From Christiangramia echinicola DSM 19838 (lineage in GTDB: Bacteria > Bacteroidota > Bacteroidia > Flavobacteriales > Flavobacteriaceae), in NCBI RefSeq assembly GCF_000423065.1, contig NZ_KE383973.1, positions 157,141-221,140 on the forward strand: a stretch of DNA of 64,000 bases, written 5' to 3'. The position numbers were made by a program, and so were the translations under genes. A model generated the notes under the pieces. The model was not told where the DNA came from and ran no database searches. It was given only the letters and a program-made list of their open reading frames with translations. Of this stretch, positions 45,745-54,608 are shown piece after piece (the first letter of the stretch is position 1; each line of letters opens with the position of its first letter).

Positions 45745-46751
45745 TGAAAAGAATTCTCTACTTAGGCAATAAATTAGAGAAACATGGTTTTTCACCCACC
45801 AGCATTGATACACTCCCATCTTTGCTGAAAGCTGAAGGTTACAGGGTAGATTCAGTTTCCTCTATCAGGAATAAACCATTGAGATTACTTCATATGCTGG
45901 GTAGCGTAATCCTGAAAAGGAATGTAGATCTGGTGTTGATAGACACCTATAGTACTACTAATTTCTGGTATGCCGTTTTAAGCGCTCAAGCCTGTTTGCT
46001 TCTTAGTACTCCTTATATCTTTATTCTGCATGGAGGGAATCTGGAAGATAGGTTCAGCAGGTCTTCTTCGAGAATTCTAAATTTATTCCGGAAAGCGAAA
46101 GCCAATGTGGTGCCCTCTGATTTTCTGAAAGACAAACTGAAAAGATTCCAGTTAAGGAATATGGTCTATATACCTAATTCTATAGAATTATCTGAATATG
46201 ACTTTATAAAAAGAAACAAGGTAGCTCCGAAATTACTATGGGTCCGAGCTTTTGATAAAGTTTATAATCCGGAAATGGCTATCACTGTATTAGAAATTTT
46301 AAGGAAGGACTATCCCGAGGCTAAACTCTGCATGGTTGGTGCCGATAAAGACGGAAGCCATGAGGAATTAAAGAAAATGGCGAAAGATGAAGATCTGGCG
46401 GTGAAATTTCCGGGTAAACTAAAAAAATCGGAGTGGATAGATCTATCAAACGAATATGATATTTTTATTAATACTACCAGTATAGATAATACCCCTGTTA
46501 GTGTGATTGAAGCTATGGCGCTGGGAATGCCTGTAGTTTCCACCAATGTTGGAGGGATTCCGTATTTAATAAATAACACGGAGAACGGTCTTTTAGTTGA
46601 CTCCAACGATGCTGAAGCTATGGCAATGGCTGTTAAACAATTAATAGAGCATCCGGAGCTGACAGAAAAACTCAGTGTGCAGGGAAGGCAAAAAGTTGAA
46701 AACTTTAACTGGGGTAAGGTAAAACCTCTTTGGTTAGAATTGCTAGGTTAA
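45744..46751 (+). CDS. Family 4 glycosyltransferase, paralogue 2
   Basis: 335 residues, starting on the last base of the previous stop (TAATG). RILYLGNKL, DLVLIDTYSTTNFWYAVLS, FILHGGNLEDRF, PKLLWVRAFDKVYNPEMAI and TTSIDNTPVSVIEAMALGMP match paralogue 1 motif for motif. The pair arose by tandem duplication and then diverged, probably to add similar sugars in succession. Confidence 0.87.
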   Translation: MKRILYLGNKLEKHGFSPTSIDTLPSLLKAEGYRVDSVSSIRNKPLRLLHMLGSVILKRNVDLVLIDTYSTTNFWYAVLSAQACLLLSTPYIFILHGGNLEDRFSRSSSRILNLFRKAKANVVPSDFLKDKLKRFQLRNMVYIPNSIELSEYDFIKRNKVAPKLLWVRAFDKVYNPEMAITVLEILRKDYPEAKLCMVGADKDGSHEELKKMAKDEDLAVKFPGKLKKSEWIDLSNEYDIFINTTSIDNTPVSVIEAMALGMPVVSTNVGGIPYLINNTENGLLVDSNDAEAMAMAVKQLIEHPELTEKLSVQGRQKVENFNWGKVKPLWLELLG

Positions 46752-46790
46752 AAATTATATATTTATCCCGATCAGGAAACCTAACCATTC

Positions 46791-48185
46791 ATGTCTCAGA
46801 AGCCCCTAATTCATTTCGAGATTTCTGAACGTAAAGTTCTTTTGCGTCTTTTTGATATGCTTGGTGTTCTGCTAACTCTAGCAATAGTTGGAATAATTTT
46901 CAAATTTGATTATTTCAAAATCGATACAAGCAATTGGAGTTGGACCCTGGTTTTTTTGATTTACCTGAATTTGTTCGGGAATATATTCGAATTGTACGAT
47001 CTACAGAAAGCTGACCGATTTGATAGTGTGATCAAAAATGTATTGTTAACTACAAGTTTGACTGTGCTTTTTTACATACTTACTCCATTTTTCACGCCTA
47101 GCTTACCAGAAAATCGCCTTCAAATCTTATTCTTTTTTATATCAGTAGCTGGAGCTTTATTGATCTGGAGATTTTTATACATCAACCTCATATCTTCCCC
47201 CCGGTTTTATAAACGTGTTCTGGTTGTAGGAGATACTTTTGATATTAAGCTTATAGCAGAATCTCTTCAGAAGTCAGATCCAAACTATTTTGTAGTTGGA
47301 TATATTCATACAGACCAAAGGTTCAAAACTGAACTGGTTAGAGATGATCTTATTCGATTTGAAGTACAGGAACTTCAAACCGCTATAAAGGAGCATCATA
47401 TTAATGAGGTTTTGGTTGCCAGTGCTTATCAAAAGGGTTTAATGTTCTCGCTATACAACCAATTAAATGAATTACTTAAAAGAGGGTTCCCAGTTAGAGA
47501 ATATACCCAGGTTTATGAGGAGGTTACCAGACGTATTCCTGTTCAAAATGTAGATAAGGATTTTTATAGATACTTTCCGTTTAGTAGAAGTAACCAAAAC
47601 AAGTTTTATATCCTGATTTTCAGGGTTCTGGATATTATTGTGTCGATCATCGGAATTATTTTTGGTCTTTTAATATCTCCATTTATTTTTATAGGAAACT
47701 TAGTGGCAAATCGCGGAAAATTCTTTTATACTCAGGAGAGGGTAGGGAAGAACGGAGTAGTTTTTAATATTCTGAAGTTGCGTACCATGAATAAGGATGC
47801 TGAGTCTACAGGCCCTCAATATGCACAAAAGAATGATTTTAGAATCACGAGGTTTGGTAAATTTCTTAGACGCGCAAGGATAGATGAAATACCTCAATTT
47901 TATAATGTCTTAAAAGGGGATATGAGTCTTATAGGACCCAGACCTGAGAGGCCAATTTTTGTGAAGGAGCTATCAGAACTTATTCCTTTTTATGATACAA
48001 GGCATATCATCAAACCTGGTTTAACAGGTTGGGCCCAGGTTATGGCAAAATATGGAGATTGTCATGATGATAGTCTGGAAAAGTTACAGTATGATCTGTA
48101 CTATATTAAACATCGGGGGATTTTCCTGGATCTGAGCATTCTCTTGAAAACCCTGAGTACGGTTATTTTCTTTAGAGGACAGTAG
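46791..48185 (+). CDS. wcaJ: Undecaprenyl-phosphate sugar-1-phosphate transferase
   Basis: This polyprenyl glycosylphosphotransferase starts the lipid-linked repeat by moving sugar-1-phosphate to undecaprenyl phosphate. 464 residues: four N-terminal membrane helices (about 15-130), a Rossmann-like middle part (VLVVGDTFDIKLIAESLQ near 143), a helix near 275-300, and the catalytic PF02397 domain (FYTQERVGKNG near 310, FNILKLRTMN near 324, RARIDEIPQFYNVLKGDMSL near 362, PRPERP near 383). Length and layout fit the WcaJ/WbaP group; the donor sugar is probably a hexose but not determined. It is the last gene before the repeat array. Confidence 0.92.
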   Translation: MSQKPLIHFEISERKVLLRLFDMLGVLLTLAIVGIIFKFDYFKIDTSNWSWTLVFLIYLNLFGNIFELYDLQKADRFDSVIKNVLLTTSLTVLFYILTPFFTPSLPENRLQILFFFISVAGALLIWRFLYINLISSPRFYKRVLVVGDTFDIKLIAESLQKSDPNYFVVGYIHTDQRFKTELVRDDLIRFEVQELQTAIKEHHINEVLVASAYQKGLMFSLYNQLNELLKRGFPVREYTQVYEEVTRRIPVQNVDKDFYRYFPFSRSNQNKFYILIFRVLDIIVSIIGIIFGLLISPFIFIGNLVANRGKFFYTQERVGKNGVVFNILKLRTMNKDAESTGPQYAQKNDFRITRFGKFLRRARIDEIPQFYNVLKGDMSLIGPRPERPIFVKELSELIPFYDTRHIIKPGLTGWAQVMAKYGDCHDDSLEKLQYDLYYIKHRGIFLDLSILLKTLSTVIFFRGQ

Positions 48186-48188
48186 TTT

Positions 48189-48236
48189 AGTGAAAAGTGA
48201 ATAGTGAAAAGTGAATAGTGAAAAGTGAATAGTGAA
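48189..48236. repeat. 14-base tandem repeat
   Basis: Three perfect copies of AGTGAAAAGTGAAT and a partial fourth begin three bases after the wcaJ stop codon. Confidence 0.85.
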
Positions 48237-48310
48237 GGGTTTTCAGATTTCAGTTAAGAGTAATCAATTGTTTTTAAAGACTGTTTTGATCATTTTATTC
48301 CTGTGGAGGG

Positions 48311-48806
48311 ACGAAAAGAAGATTTCTTAGTCGCGTTGCTTTTTCATAATGACCGGTAAGTGAGTTTTAAAGAGGAGATGCTGAATCAAGTTCAGCATGA
48401 CGTGGAGAAATGAAAAATAGATTTCTCTGTCGCTGTGCTTCTTCGAATTGACCGGTAATAGTGGTTTTGAAGAGATGTTGAATCAAGTTCAGCATGACGA
48501 GGTGGAATGAAAATAGATTTCTCAGTCGCGTTGCTTCTTCGAAATGACCGGTAATAGTGGTTTTGAAGAGATGTTGAATCAAGTTCAGCATGACGCGGCA
48601 GAATGAAGATAGATTTCTCAGTTGCTTTGGTTCTTCGAAATGACCGGTAAAAGTGGTTTTTAAGAGATGCTGAATCAAGTTCAGCATGACGTGGCGGAAT
48701 GAAAAATAGATTTCTCAGTCGCTTTGCTTTTTCGAAATGACCGGTAATAGTGGTTTTGAAGAGATGCTGAATCAAGTTCAGCATGACAAGGCAGAATGAA
48801 AATAGA
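48311..48806. repeat. Tandem array of 96-97 bp hairpin units
   Basis: Five copies of a unit, each with a B hairpin (ATGCTGAA or ATGTTGAA, then TCAAG, then TTCAGCAT) and an A element (AGATTTCTC...TTCGAAATGACCGGTAA). Hairpins start at 48378, 48475, 48571, 48667 and 48764, a spacing of 97, 96, 96 and 97. The elements are the same families, in the same orientation, as those at 1-2045. Confidence 0.88.
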
Positions 48807-48824
48807 TTTCTCACTTCTCACTTC

Positions 48825-50420
48825 TTAAGCGGGTCTTTTTCTTTTAAACTTAACTACTGAAAATAGAAAAATGAACAAAGCAAGGAATTGAGCGATCCTA
48901 GGGATATAATCACCGTACTTTACGTAAAAGGTTTTTTCAGTACTTATACCTATCTGACCATTAATGCTTCCCTGTTTTTCGTAGGCAAGTTTCTTTACAA
49001 TATTTCCTCTGGAGTTAATGATAGCGGAAATTCCCGTATTCGCACTTCTGGCGACGTAACGACGAGTTTCAACTGCTCTTAATCTGGCATAACTCAAATG
49101 CTGCTGGTGACCCTGAGTATTGCCCCACCAAGCATCATTGGTGATAATACTTAAAAAACCTGCTCCGTTTTCAACATATCCGGTAACATATTCTCCATAA
49201 ACAGATTCATAACATATTATAGGTGCCGTACCCAGTTCATCTTTGACCCACAAAACCTCACGGTCTTCCTGAGTTGTTTTCATGGCTACGGTTCCACCCA
49301 GATCTATCATCACATCACCCAGAATTGGTTTGAGAATATTCTGATATGGGAAATTTTCCACTCCTACCACCAATTTAGATTTGTGGTAAAGTTGAGTACT
49401 ATCAATAGAGTTTCTGGTTATAAAAGCCGAATTGTAGTCGTCATACCAGTCATTTGGGCGAATCTGGTTGGTCTGTTTTCGAACTTTTTCAGGATCATTA
49501 AAGCGCTCGAACATACTTAAACCGCCAAGAAAACTAAGATCTGGATTAATTCTACTAATTTGCTGCCCAAAAAAAACAGCTTCAGAATTCTCTAGATTTG
49601 AAAGGCGGGTCCCGTCAGCGAAAACTGTCTCAGGAGCTATAACCAGGTCGGTTGAATCTGTGACCGATCTTTCACTTAATTTTAATAGCAACTCTCCAAT
49701 CCTTGAATCGGTAGTATTATATTTTTCAGTATAGGGATTTATATTAGGTTGTAGAATCACTACATCCAGTTTTTCCTGAGGTTCCTCATAATTGTAATAT
49801 AAGATGAGTGATAGCCCAACAGGCAATAGAATAAGTAGAGAAACTTTTAATATAGAAGGATAAATAATACCTCTATCCCTAAATTCCCTGAATTGCAAAA
49901 TTGATTTAAAAACAGCAATGTTAACGAGCCAGACCCAAAGTGTTCCGCCAAAGGTACCCGTATATTCATACCATTGCACCCAACTAATAAAATCTGAAAA
50001 AACGTTTCCTAAATTCAGCCATGGCCAGGAGAAATCCCAGTTCAGGTGGATCCTTTCAAAAACCATCCAGATACTTATCAGAAATGCTGAGGCTGCGCTA
50101 AAACCTGTTCTTTTAGCAACTATATGGTAAAGTAAAAAGACTATGGACATTAAAAGAGAATTTGCAAGAATAGCAAATACTCCCCCAAATGGAGTAGAGA
50201 AATATATCCAGTAGGTGGTTATTAAATTCCAAATGAAAAAACTGAAGTAGGAAAGTCCGAAAACCTTTAATTTATTCCACTTTTCAGAATAATTTCTAAT
50301 TCTAAATTCTGCTAATAATAACGGAATAAATGCGAAAAATATGAATAATGGAAATCCATAAGTTGGCCATGAAATAGCCAGTAATATTCCGCTTAGTATC
50401 GCCAGGATTAGATTCTTCAT
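48825..50420 (-). CDS. lnt: Apolipoprotein N-acyltransferase
   Basis: This inner-membrane enzyme adds the third acyl chain to lipoproteins. 531 residues: about seven N-terminal membrane segments, then a nitrilase-type catalytic domain. The triad residues are visible as Glu in IAPETVFADG (near 262), Lys in HKSKLVVGVENFPY (near 347) and Cys in IICYESVYG (near 401). Expressed from its own promoter (50437-50466). The gene is convergent with wcaJ across the repeat array. Confidence 0.95.
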   Translation of the reverse strand: MKNLILAILSGILLAISWPTYGFPLFIFFAFIPLLLAEFRIRNYSEKWNKLKVFGLSYFSFFIWNLITTYWIYFSTPFGGVFAILANSLLMSIVFLLYHIVAKRTGFSAASAFLISIWMVFERIHLNWDFSWPWLNLGNVFSDFISWVQWYEYTGTFGGTLWVWLVNIAVFKSILQFREFRDRGIIYPSILKVSLLILLPVGLSLILYYNYEEPQEKLDVVILQPNINPYTEKYNTTDSRIGELLLKLSERSVTDSTDLVIAPETVFADGTRLSNLENSEAVFFGQQISRINPDLSFLGGLSMFERFNDPEKVRKQTNQIRPNDWYDDYNSAFITRNSIDSTQLYHKSKLVVGVENFPYQNILKPILGDVMIDLGGTVAMKTTQEDREVLWVKDELGTAPIICYESVYGEYVTGYVENGAGFLSIITNDAWWGNTQGHQQHLSYARLRAVETRRYVARSANTGISAIINSRGNIVKKLAYEKQGSINGQIGISTEKTFYVKYGDYIPRIAQFLALFIFLFSVVKFKRKRPA

Positions 50421-50436
50421 AAATTTTAGATCTGCC

Positions 50437-50466
50437 CAAAAATATGAAACTCTGTTCAGTTACCAA
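50437..50466 (-). promoter_or_regulatory. Bacteroidetes-type promoter for lnt
   Basis: On the minus strand, TTG (50464-50466) is followed after 19 bases by TATTTTTG (50437-50444), an exact fit to TTG-N19-TAnnTTTG. Transcription would start close to the lnt ATG at 50420. Confidence 0.7.
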
Positions 50467-50606
50467 TTAACAGTTATCAATTATCAGATAGCCGATGGGA
50501 TTTTTAAGAGTTAAATATATGTTTATGTAGTTGTGGGTTGGTTGTTCTGAGTTCTGGTTGTTGCTAGCTTGTAGTTGATTGTTTTTAATTTGGGGAAGTA
50601 TTATAA

Positions 50607-50690
50607 GAGATGCTGAAACGAGTTTAGCATGACGTTAATAAAGTTGATGAGATTTCTCACTTCGCTAATGCTGCAGTCGTAATGACATAT
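50607..50690 (+). repeat. Dispersed repeat pair B-A
   Basis: A B hairpin (50607-50634, arms ATGCTGAA and TTTAGCAT) is followed by a diverged A element beginning GATGAGATTTCTCAC. A piece at 50708-50732 resembles 1925-1950, upstream of gmd. Confidence 0.65.
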
Positions 50691-50841
50691 GATCGTAAGG
50701 TTATCGATTCGACCAAAGAGAGAAATCTTTTTAAGTAGAATTAGTATTAAAAGTTTATTTATCCCAAACAACATATAACAAAATTTTAGAACTTTCTGGA
50801 TTCAAAATAGTAGATTAGTAAAATCTAACTAAACTAAAACA

Positions 50842-51594
50842 ATGGGTATTAAAAGGCACATCCCCAATATCATAACTCTTTTTAATCTATTATCCGGAAG
50901 CATTGCGGTGATCTTTGCGGTAAAAGGCAACCTTATTTTAGCTGCTATTTTTGTGGCTGCAGGGATTTTCTTTGATTTTTTCGACGGATTAGCGGCCAGA
51001 GCCCTTAATGTGAAAAGCGAAGTTGGTCTTCAGCTGGATTCTTTGGCAGATGTGGTTACCAGTGGTGTAGTTCCCGGACTTGTTATGTATCAATTATTAA
51101 TGAAAGCATTGCCTGCAAGTGGTGGTCTAGGATCTGACTGGAATTCGTCTGTTTTTGATATTCAAATAAAGCCTTTTGCTTTAATAGGTTTGTTGATCAT
51201 ACTGGCTTCAGCTTATAGATTAGCGAAATTCAATGTAGATGAGCGTCAAACCGATTCATTTATAGGTTTACCAACTCCGGCTAATGCTTTGCTAATTTTG
51301 AGTCTGCCTTTGATCCTGACGTATCAGCCTGGATCATTTATTACCGGTTTATTGTTGAATGAGTGGTTTCTGGTAGGTCTTACTCTGGTAAGTTGTTATT
51401 TGCTTAATGCAGAATTACCACTTTTTGCATTAAAATTTTCAGACTGGGGATTCAAGGAAAACAAGCTGCGATATTTCTTTATCATTAGTTGTATTATCCT
51501 GATTATTTTTCTGCAGTTTATCGCAATACCAGTTATTCTACTGTTGTATGTAGTACTTTCGATTATTTCTAACCGAAAGGTGGAAGCAGCTTAA
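50842..51594 (+). CDS. pssA: CDP-diacylglycerol-serine O-phosphatidyltransferase
   Basis: Makes phosphatidylserine from CDP-diacylglycerol and serine, the first step towards phosphatidylethanolamine. 250 residues, mostly membrane helices. The CDP-alcohol phosphotransferase motif (D-G-x2-A-R-x8-G-x3-D-x3-D) is complete near residues 49-71, beginning DGLAARALNVKSEVG. It ends in a four-base overlap with the convergent lptB gene. Confidence 0.94.
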   Translation: MGIKRHIPNIITLFNLLSGSIAVIFAVKGNLILAAIFVAAGIFFDFFDGLAARALNVKSEVGLQLDSLADVVTSGVVPGLVMYQLLMKALPASGGLGSDWNSSVFDIQIKPFALIGLLIILASAYRLAKFNVDERQTDSFIGLPTPANALLILSLPLILTYQPGSFITGLLLNEWFLVGLTLVSCYLLNAELPLFALKFSDWGFKENKLRYFFIISCIILIIFLQFIAIPVILLLYVVLSIISNRKVEAA

Positions 51595-52331
51595 TTGAAT
51601 AGCTTCTTTTTTCTTAATTCGAAGTTCTGCCCAAGGTAAACCTTACGTACCATCTCATCTTCGGCGAGTTCTTCAGGAATACCGTGCTTTAGAATGCTTC
51701 CTTCGAACATAAGATAAGTCCTGTCTGTAATTGCCAGAGTTTCCTGAACGTTGTGGTCGGTAATTAGAATACCAATATTTTTATCCTTTAATTGGGCAAC
51801 GATACGCTGGATATCTTCGACTGCTACGGGGTCAACTCCCGCAAATGGTTCATCAAGAAGAATGAAACTAGGATCTGTGGCCAGTGCTCTGGCAATTTCG
51901 GTTCGCCTTCTTTCACCACCACTAAGTAGATCCCCACGATTCTTGCGTATATGACTTAATCCGAACTCATCGATGAGTGATTCCATCTTCATTACTCTTT
52001 CTTTTTTTGAAAGCTTAGTAAGTTCCAGAACACTCATGATATTGTCCTCAATACTTAGCTTTCTGAAAACAGAAGCTTCCTGGGCCAAATATCCAATTCC
52101 GTGCTGAGCCCTTTTATACATGGGGTATTTTGTAATATTCTGTTTATCAAGAATAATATTTCCACTATTAGGCTTGATAAGACCAACGATCATATAAAAG
52201 GAAGTAGTTTTTCCAGCACCGTTAGGTCCTAATAAACCAACGATCTCTCCCTGATTTACTTCTACCGAAATACCTTTAACGACATCTCTTCCTTTATAGG
52301 TCTTTACAAGTTTGTCCGCACGTAATTTCAT
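51591..52331 (-). CDS. lptB: LPS export ABC transporter ATPase
   Basis: Cytoplasmic ATPase that drives lipopolysaccharide from the inner membrane to the outer membrane with LptF/LptG. 246 residues: Walker A (GPNGAGKTTS) near 35, LSGGERRR near 138, Walker B (FILLDEPFAGVDP) near 157, switch His in ITDHNV near 193. An LptF/G-type permease gene is at 60818. Last gene of the minus-strand kpsF-tatC-CMD-lptB group, 43 bases after its neighbour. Confidence 0.94.
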   Translation of the reverse strand: MKLRADKLVKTYKGRDVVKGISVEVNQGEIVGLLGPNGAGKTTSFYMIVGLIKPNSGNIILDKQNITKYPMYKRAQHGIGYLAQEASVFRKLSIEDNIMSVLELTKLSKKERVMKMESLIDEFGLSHIRKNRGDLLSGGERRRTEIARALATDPSFILLDEPFAGVDPVAVEDIQRIVAQLKDKNIGILITDHNVQETLAITDRTYLMFEGSILKHGIPEELAEDEMVRKVYLGQNFELRKKKLFN

Positions 52332-52374
52332 ATTCTTATATTATATTTCTGAACACTCAGAAATCATACCGTAA

Positions 52375-52722
52375 TTATTCAGCGTTTTCGAGGGTTTCCC
52401 AATACTCAAATGCTCTTCTTAAATGAGGAATTACAATGGTACCTCCAATTAAGGTTCCAATGCTTAATGTTTCCATTACTTCCTCACGGGTAATGCCTTC
52501 TTTGTGGCTTGCTTCCAGATGATACTTAACACAGTCATCGCATCTTAAAACCGTAGAAGCAACCAACCCCAATAATTCTTTTGTTTTCTTATCTAACGCT
52601 CCTTCACTGAAGGCGTTGGTGTCTAAATTAAAAATTCGTTTAAGAACTTTATTATTTTCAGATAAGATTTTATCATTCATCTTGGCTCGGTACGAATTGA
52701 ATTCGTCAACCTGATCTATCAT
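52375..52722 (-). CDS. Carboxymuconolactone decarboxylase family protein
   Basis: 115 residues of the CMD/AhpD-like fold. The CDDCVKYHLEAS motif near 58-69 gives the CxxC-xxxH redox or active-site pattern of AhpD-like proteins. The true activity is unknown; peroxidase-linked redox is a family possibility. It lies three bases after tatC and upstream of lptB. Confidence 0.85.
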   Translation of the reverse strand: MIDQVDEFNSYRAKMNDKILSENNKVLKRIFNLDTNAFSEGALDKKTKELLGLVASTVLRCDDCVKYHLEASHKEGITREEVMETLSIGTLIGGTIVIPHLRRAFEYWETLENAE

Positions 52723-52725
52723 AGC

Positions 52726-53559
52726 TTATTTTTTTAATTTTTCTTCTTCTTTTTTATACATGATCTTCGAAATAACAATACTTACTTCATATAAGATCAA
52801 TACGGGTATAGCAACAATAATCTGACTTACAATATCTGGAGGTGTAATAACGGCGGAAAGTATTAGCACTATTACTAATGCATATTTTCTATAAGTCTTT
52901 AAAAATTGAGGAGTCACCACGCCAACTTTAGTAAGGAAGTATATAACAATTGGTAACTCAAATATTAATCCACTTGCCAGTACAGAGGCTCTAACCAGGC
53001 TTATATAACTGCTCAGGTCAAAATCATTAAATACGGTATCACTTACCTGATATTTACCAAGAAAATTGATAGAAAGTGGAGTTACCACATAATATCCAAA
53101 TAACACTCCAACAAAAAATAATAGCGAAGTCACGAATATGAAACCCTTAGCATATTTTCTTTCAGTATGGTGCATTGCAGGAGCTACAAATTTCCAGAAC
53201 TCATAGATTACATAAGGGAAAGCAATTATAAAACCAGCGGTTATTGAAGTCCATACGTGAGCAGAAAACTGTCCGCCCATAGTTCTACTTTGAATTCTAA
53301 AAGGCATTTCAGGATCACAAAATCCACCATCAATTCCGAATAAGCCTGACAGTCTGCATAATACTCTATAGGAAAAGAAATCACCATTTGCCGGCCCGAA
53401 TAAAAGAACATCAAAAATGAAGCTTTTTAAAACGAATGCAATCGAACCTGCAATAACTACAGCTAGAACCGCACGTATTAAATGCCATCTTAATTCTTCA
53501 AGATGGTCTAAAAAAGACATTTCATTTCCTGGTTCTTCCTGGGGCGCGATCTTTTCCAT
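52726..53559 (-). CDS. tatC: Twin-arginine translocase subunit TatC
   Basis: Integral membrane receptor of the Tat pathway for folded proteins. 277 residues, six membrane helices. MSFLDHLEELRWHLIRAV near residue 14 is the family's first signature and ITAGFIIAFPYVIYEFWKFV near 114 the second. An insert near 58-95 between the first two helices is longer than in E. coli, as often in Bacteroidetes. Overlaps the kpsF stop by one base. Confidence 0.95.
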   Translation of the reverse strand: MEKIAPQEEPGNEMSFLDHLEELRWHLIRAVLAVVIAGSIAFVLKSFIFDVLLFGPANGDFFSYRVLCRLSGLFGIDGGFCDPEMPFRIQSRTMGGQFSAHVWTSITAGFIIAFPYVIYEFWKFVAPAMHHTERKYAKGFIFVTSLLFFVGVLFGYYVVTPLSINFLGKYQVSDTVFNDFDLSSYISLVRASVLASGLIFELPIVIYFLTKVGVVTPQFLKTYRKYALVIVLILSAVITPPDIVSQIIVAIPVLILYEVSIVISKIMYKKEEEKLKK

Positions 53560-54524
53560 TATAAAATTCCTTCTCTTATTAAATTATGCAGATGCACTAC
53601 CCCTGCGTAGATCCCATTTTCAACGGCAAGTAGTTGAGAGATTTGATTCTTTTCAATGATCTCCAGGGCTTCCACGGCAAGAGTATCCTGATCTACTGTC
53701 TTGGGATTCCTGCTCATAATATCTTTAGCCTTTAGGCCCGTTATATCAGTATGATCTTTTAACATTCTACGAATATCACCATCGGTAATGATACCAATGA
53801 TCTTATCATTATCTATAACTGCTGTTACACCAAGCATCTTTTCAGAAATTTCAACAAGTGCACTAGCTACATCAGTTTCCGGAGTAACTTCCGGTTTCAT
53901 ATTCTGAGCTGTAATATCACTAACCCTCAGATATAGTTTTTTTCCAAGTGAACCACCAGGATGATATTTAGCAAAATCCTTACTGCTGAAGCCTTTTAAA
54001 TTAAGAAGGCAAACAGCGAGAGCATCTCCAATTACCATTTGAGCAGTAGTGCTTGTAGTGGGAGCCAGGTTATTAGGACAGGCTTCTTTTTCTACATAAC
54101 AATTCAAAACATAATCTGCTTCTTTACCCAGAAAAGATTCCTTATTTGCGGTAAGGCCTATTAAAGTATTATTGAAATTCTTAATCAATGGAACCAGAAC
54201 TTTAATTTCGGGGCTGTTTCCGCTTTTGGAAATACAGATCACTACATCATTATCCTGCACAATACCAAGATCACCATGAATGGCGTCTGCAGCATGCATA
54301 AAAATTGAAGGAGTTCCTGTAGAATTTAGAGTAGCAACAATTTTATTAGCTATAATTGCGCTTTTGCCTATTCCTGTAACCACAACGCGACCTTGAGAAC
54401 GGTAAATAATTTCTACCGCTTTCGCGAATTCTTCGTCGATGAAATTTTTGAGGTTCGCAATTGCTTCAGCTTCATTGGAAATGGTTTCTTTTGCAGTAGA
54501 AATGATTTGCTCGCTAAGTTTCAA
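53559..54524 (-). CDS. kdsD: Arabinose-5-phosphate isomerase
   Basis: Converts ribulose-5-phosphate to arabinose-5-phosphate, the entry to Kdo for LPS. 321 residues of the KpsF/GutQ/KdsD family: SIS domain at about 35-180 (VVTGIGKSAIIANKIV near 48, SKSGNSPEI near 98) and two CBS domains at about 205-320. First gene of a minus-strand envelope operon (tatC, CMD protein, lptB). A TACATTTG -7 box on the minus strand lies at 54579-54586. Confidence 0.93.
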   Translation of the reverse strand: MKLSEQIISTAKETISNEAEAIANLKNFIDEEFAKAVEIIYRSQGRVVVTGIGKSAIIANKIVATLNSTGTPSIFMHAADAIHGDLGIVQDNDVVICISKSGNSPEIKVLVPLIKNFNNTLIGLTANKESFLGKEADYVLNCYVEKEACPNNLAPTTSTTAQMVIGDALAVCLLNLKGFSSKDFAKYHPGGSLGKKLYLRVSDITAQNMKPEVTPETDVASALVEISEKMLGVTAVIDNDKIIGIITDGDIRRMLKDHTDITGLKAKDIMSRNPKTVDQDTLAVEALEIIEKNQISQLLAVENGIYAGVVHLHNLIREGIL

Positions 54525-54542
54525 ATTAGATTAAATTAAGAA

Positions 54543-54572
54543 TTGCAGGTACTAAAGAAATATGTATATTTA
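54543..54572 (+). promoter_or_regulatory. Likely promoter for recQ
   Basis: TTG at 54543-54545, a 19-base gap, then TATATTTA at 54565-54572, one base off the TAnnTTTG box. The recQ ATG is 37 bases downstream. Confidence 0.55.
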
Positions 54573-54578
54573 GTAATG

Positions 54579-54586
54579 CAAATGTA
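54579..54586 (-). promoter_or_regulatory. Possible -7 box for kdsD
   Basis: The minus strand reads TACATTTG, an exact -7 match, 55 bases upstream of the kdsD ATG. The nearest TTG (54602-54604) is at a 15-base distance rather than 19, so confidence is limited. Confidence 0.4.
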
Positions 54587-54608
54587 TGTAAAATTGTAAC
54601 ACAATTGA

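Larger units (their letters stand above)
48186..48824. other. Repeat-filled intergenic region
   Basis: The 639 bases between wcaJ and lnt hold a 14-base tandem repeat (48189-48236) and a five-copy hairpin array (about 48311-48806). Apparent minus-strand open frames at 48367-48687 and 48392-48814 consist of the array and have no other support. A separate terminator for wcaJ is not seen; the array's hairpins may serve. Confidence 0.8.
50421..50841. other. Intergenic region between lnt and pssA
   Basis: Holds the lnt promoter and one B-A repeat pair (50607-50690). The remainder is AT-rich. A TAGATTAG box at 50811-50818, one mismatch from the -7 consensus, could serve pssA but lacks an upstream TTG at the right distance. 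Confidence 0.6.

Noticed and set aside
48311..48806. CRISPR array
   Set aside because: Repeats are about 96 bp with no unique spacers of equal length, the repeats contain two different dispersed families, and no cas genes are present.
48367..48814. Two overlapping minus-strand open frames of 106 and 140 codons
   Set aside because: Their repetitive protein sequences simply translate the 96-97 bp hairpin array in two frames. There is no sign of a real gene.
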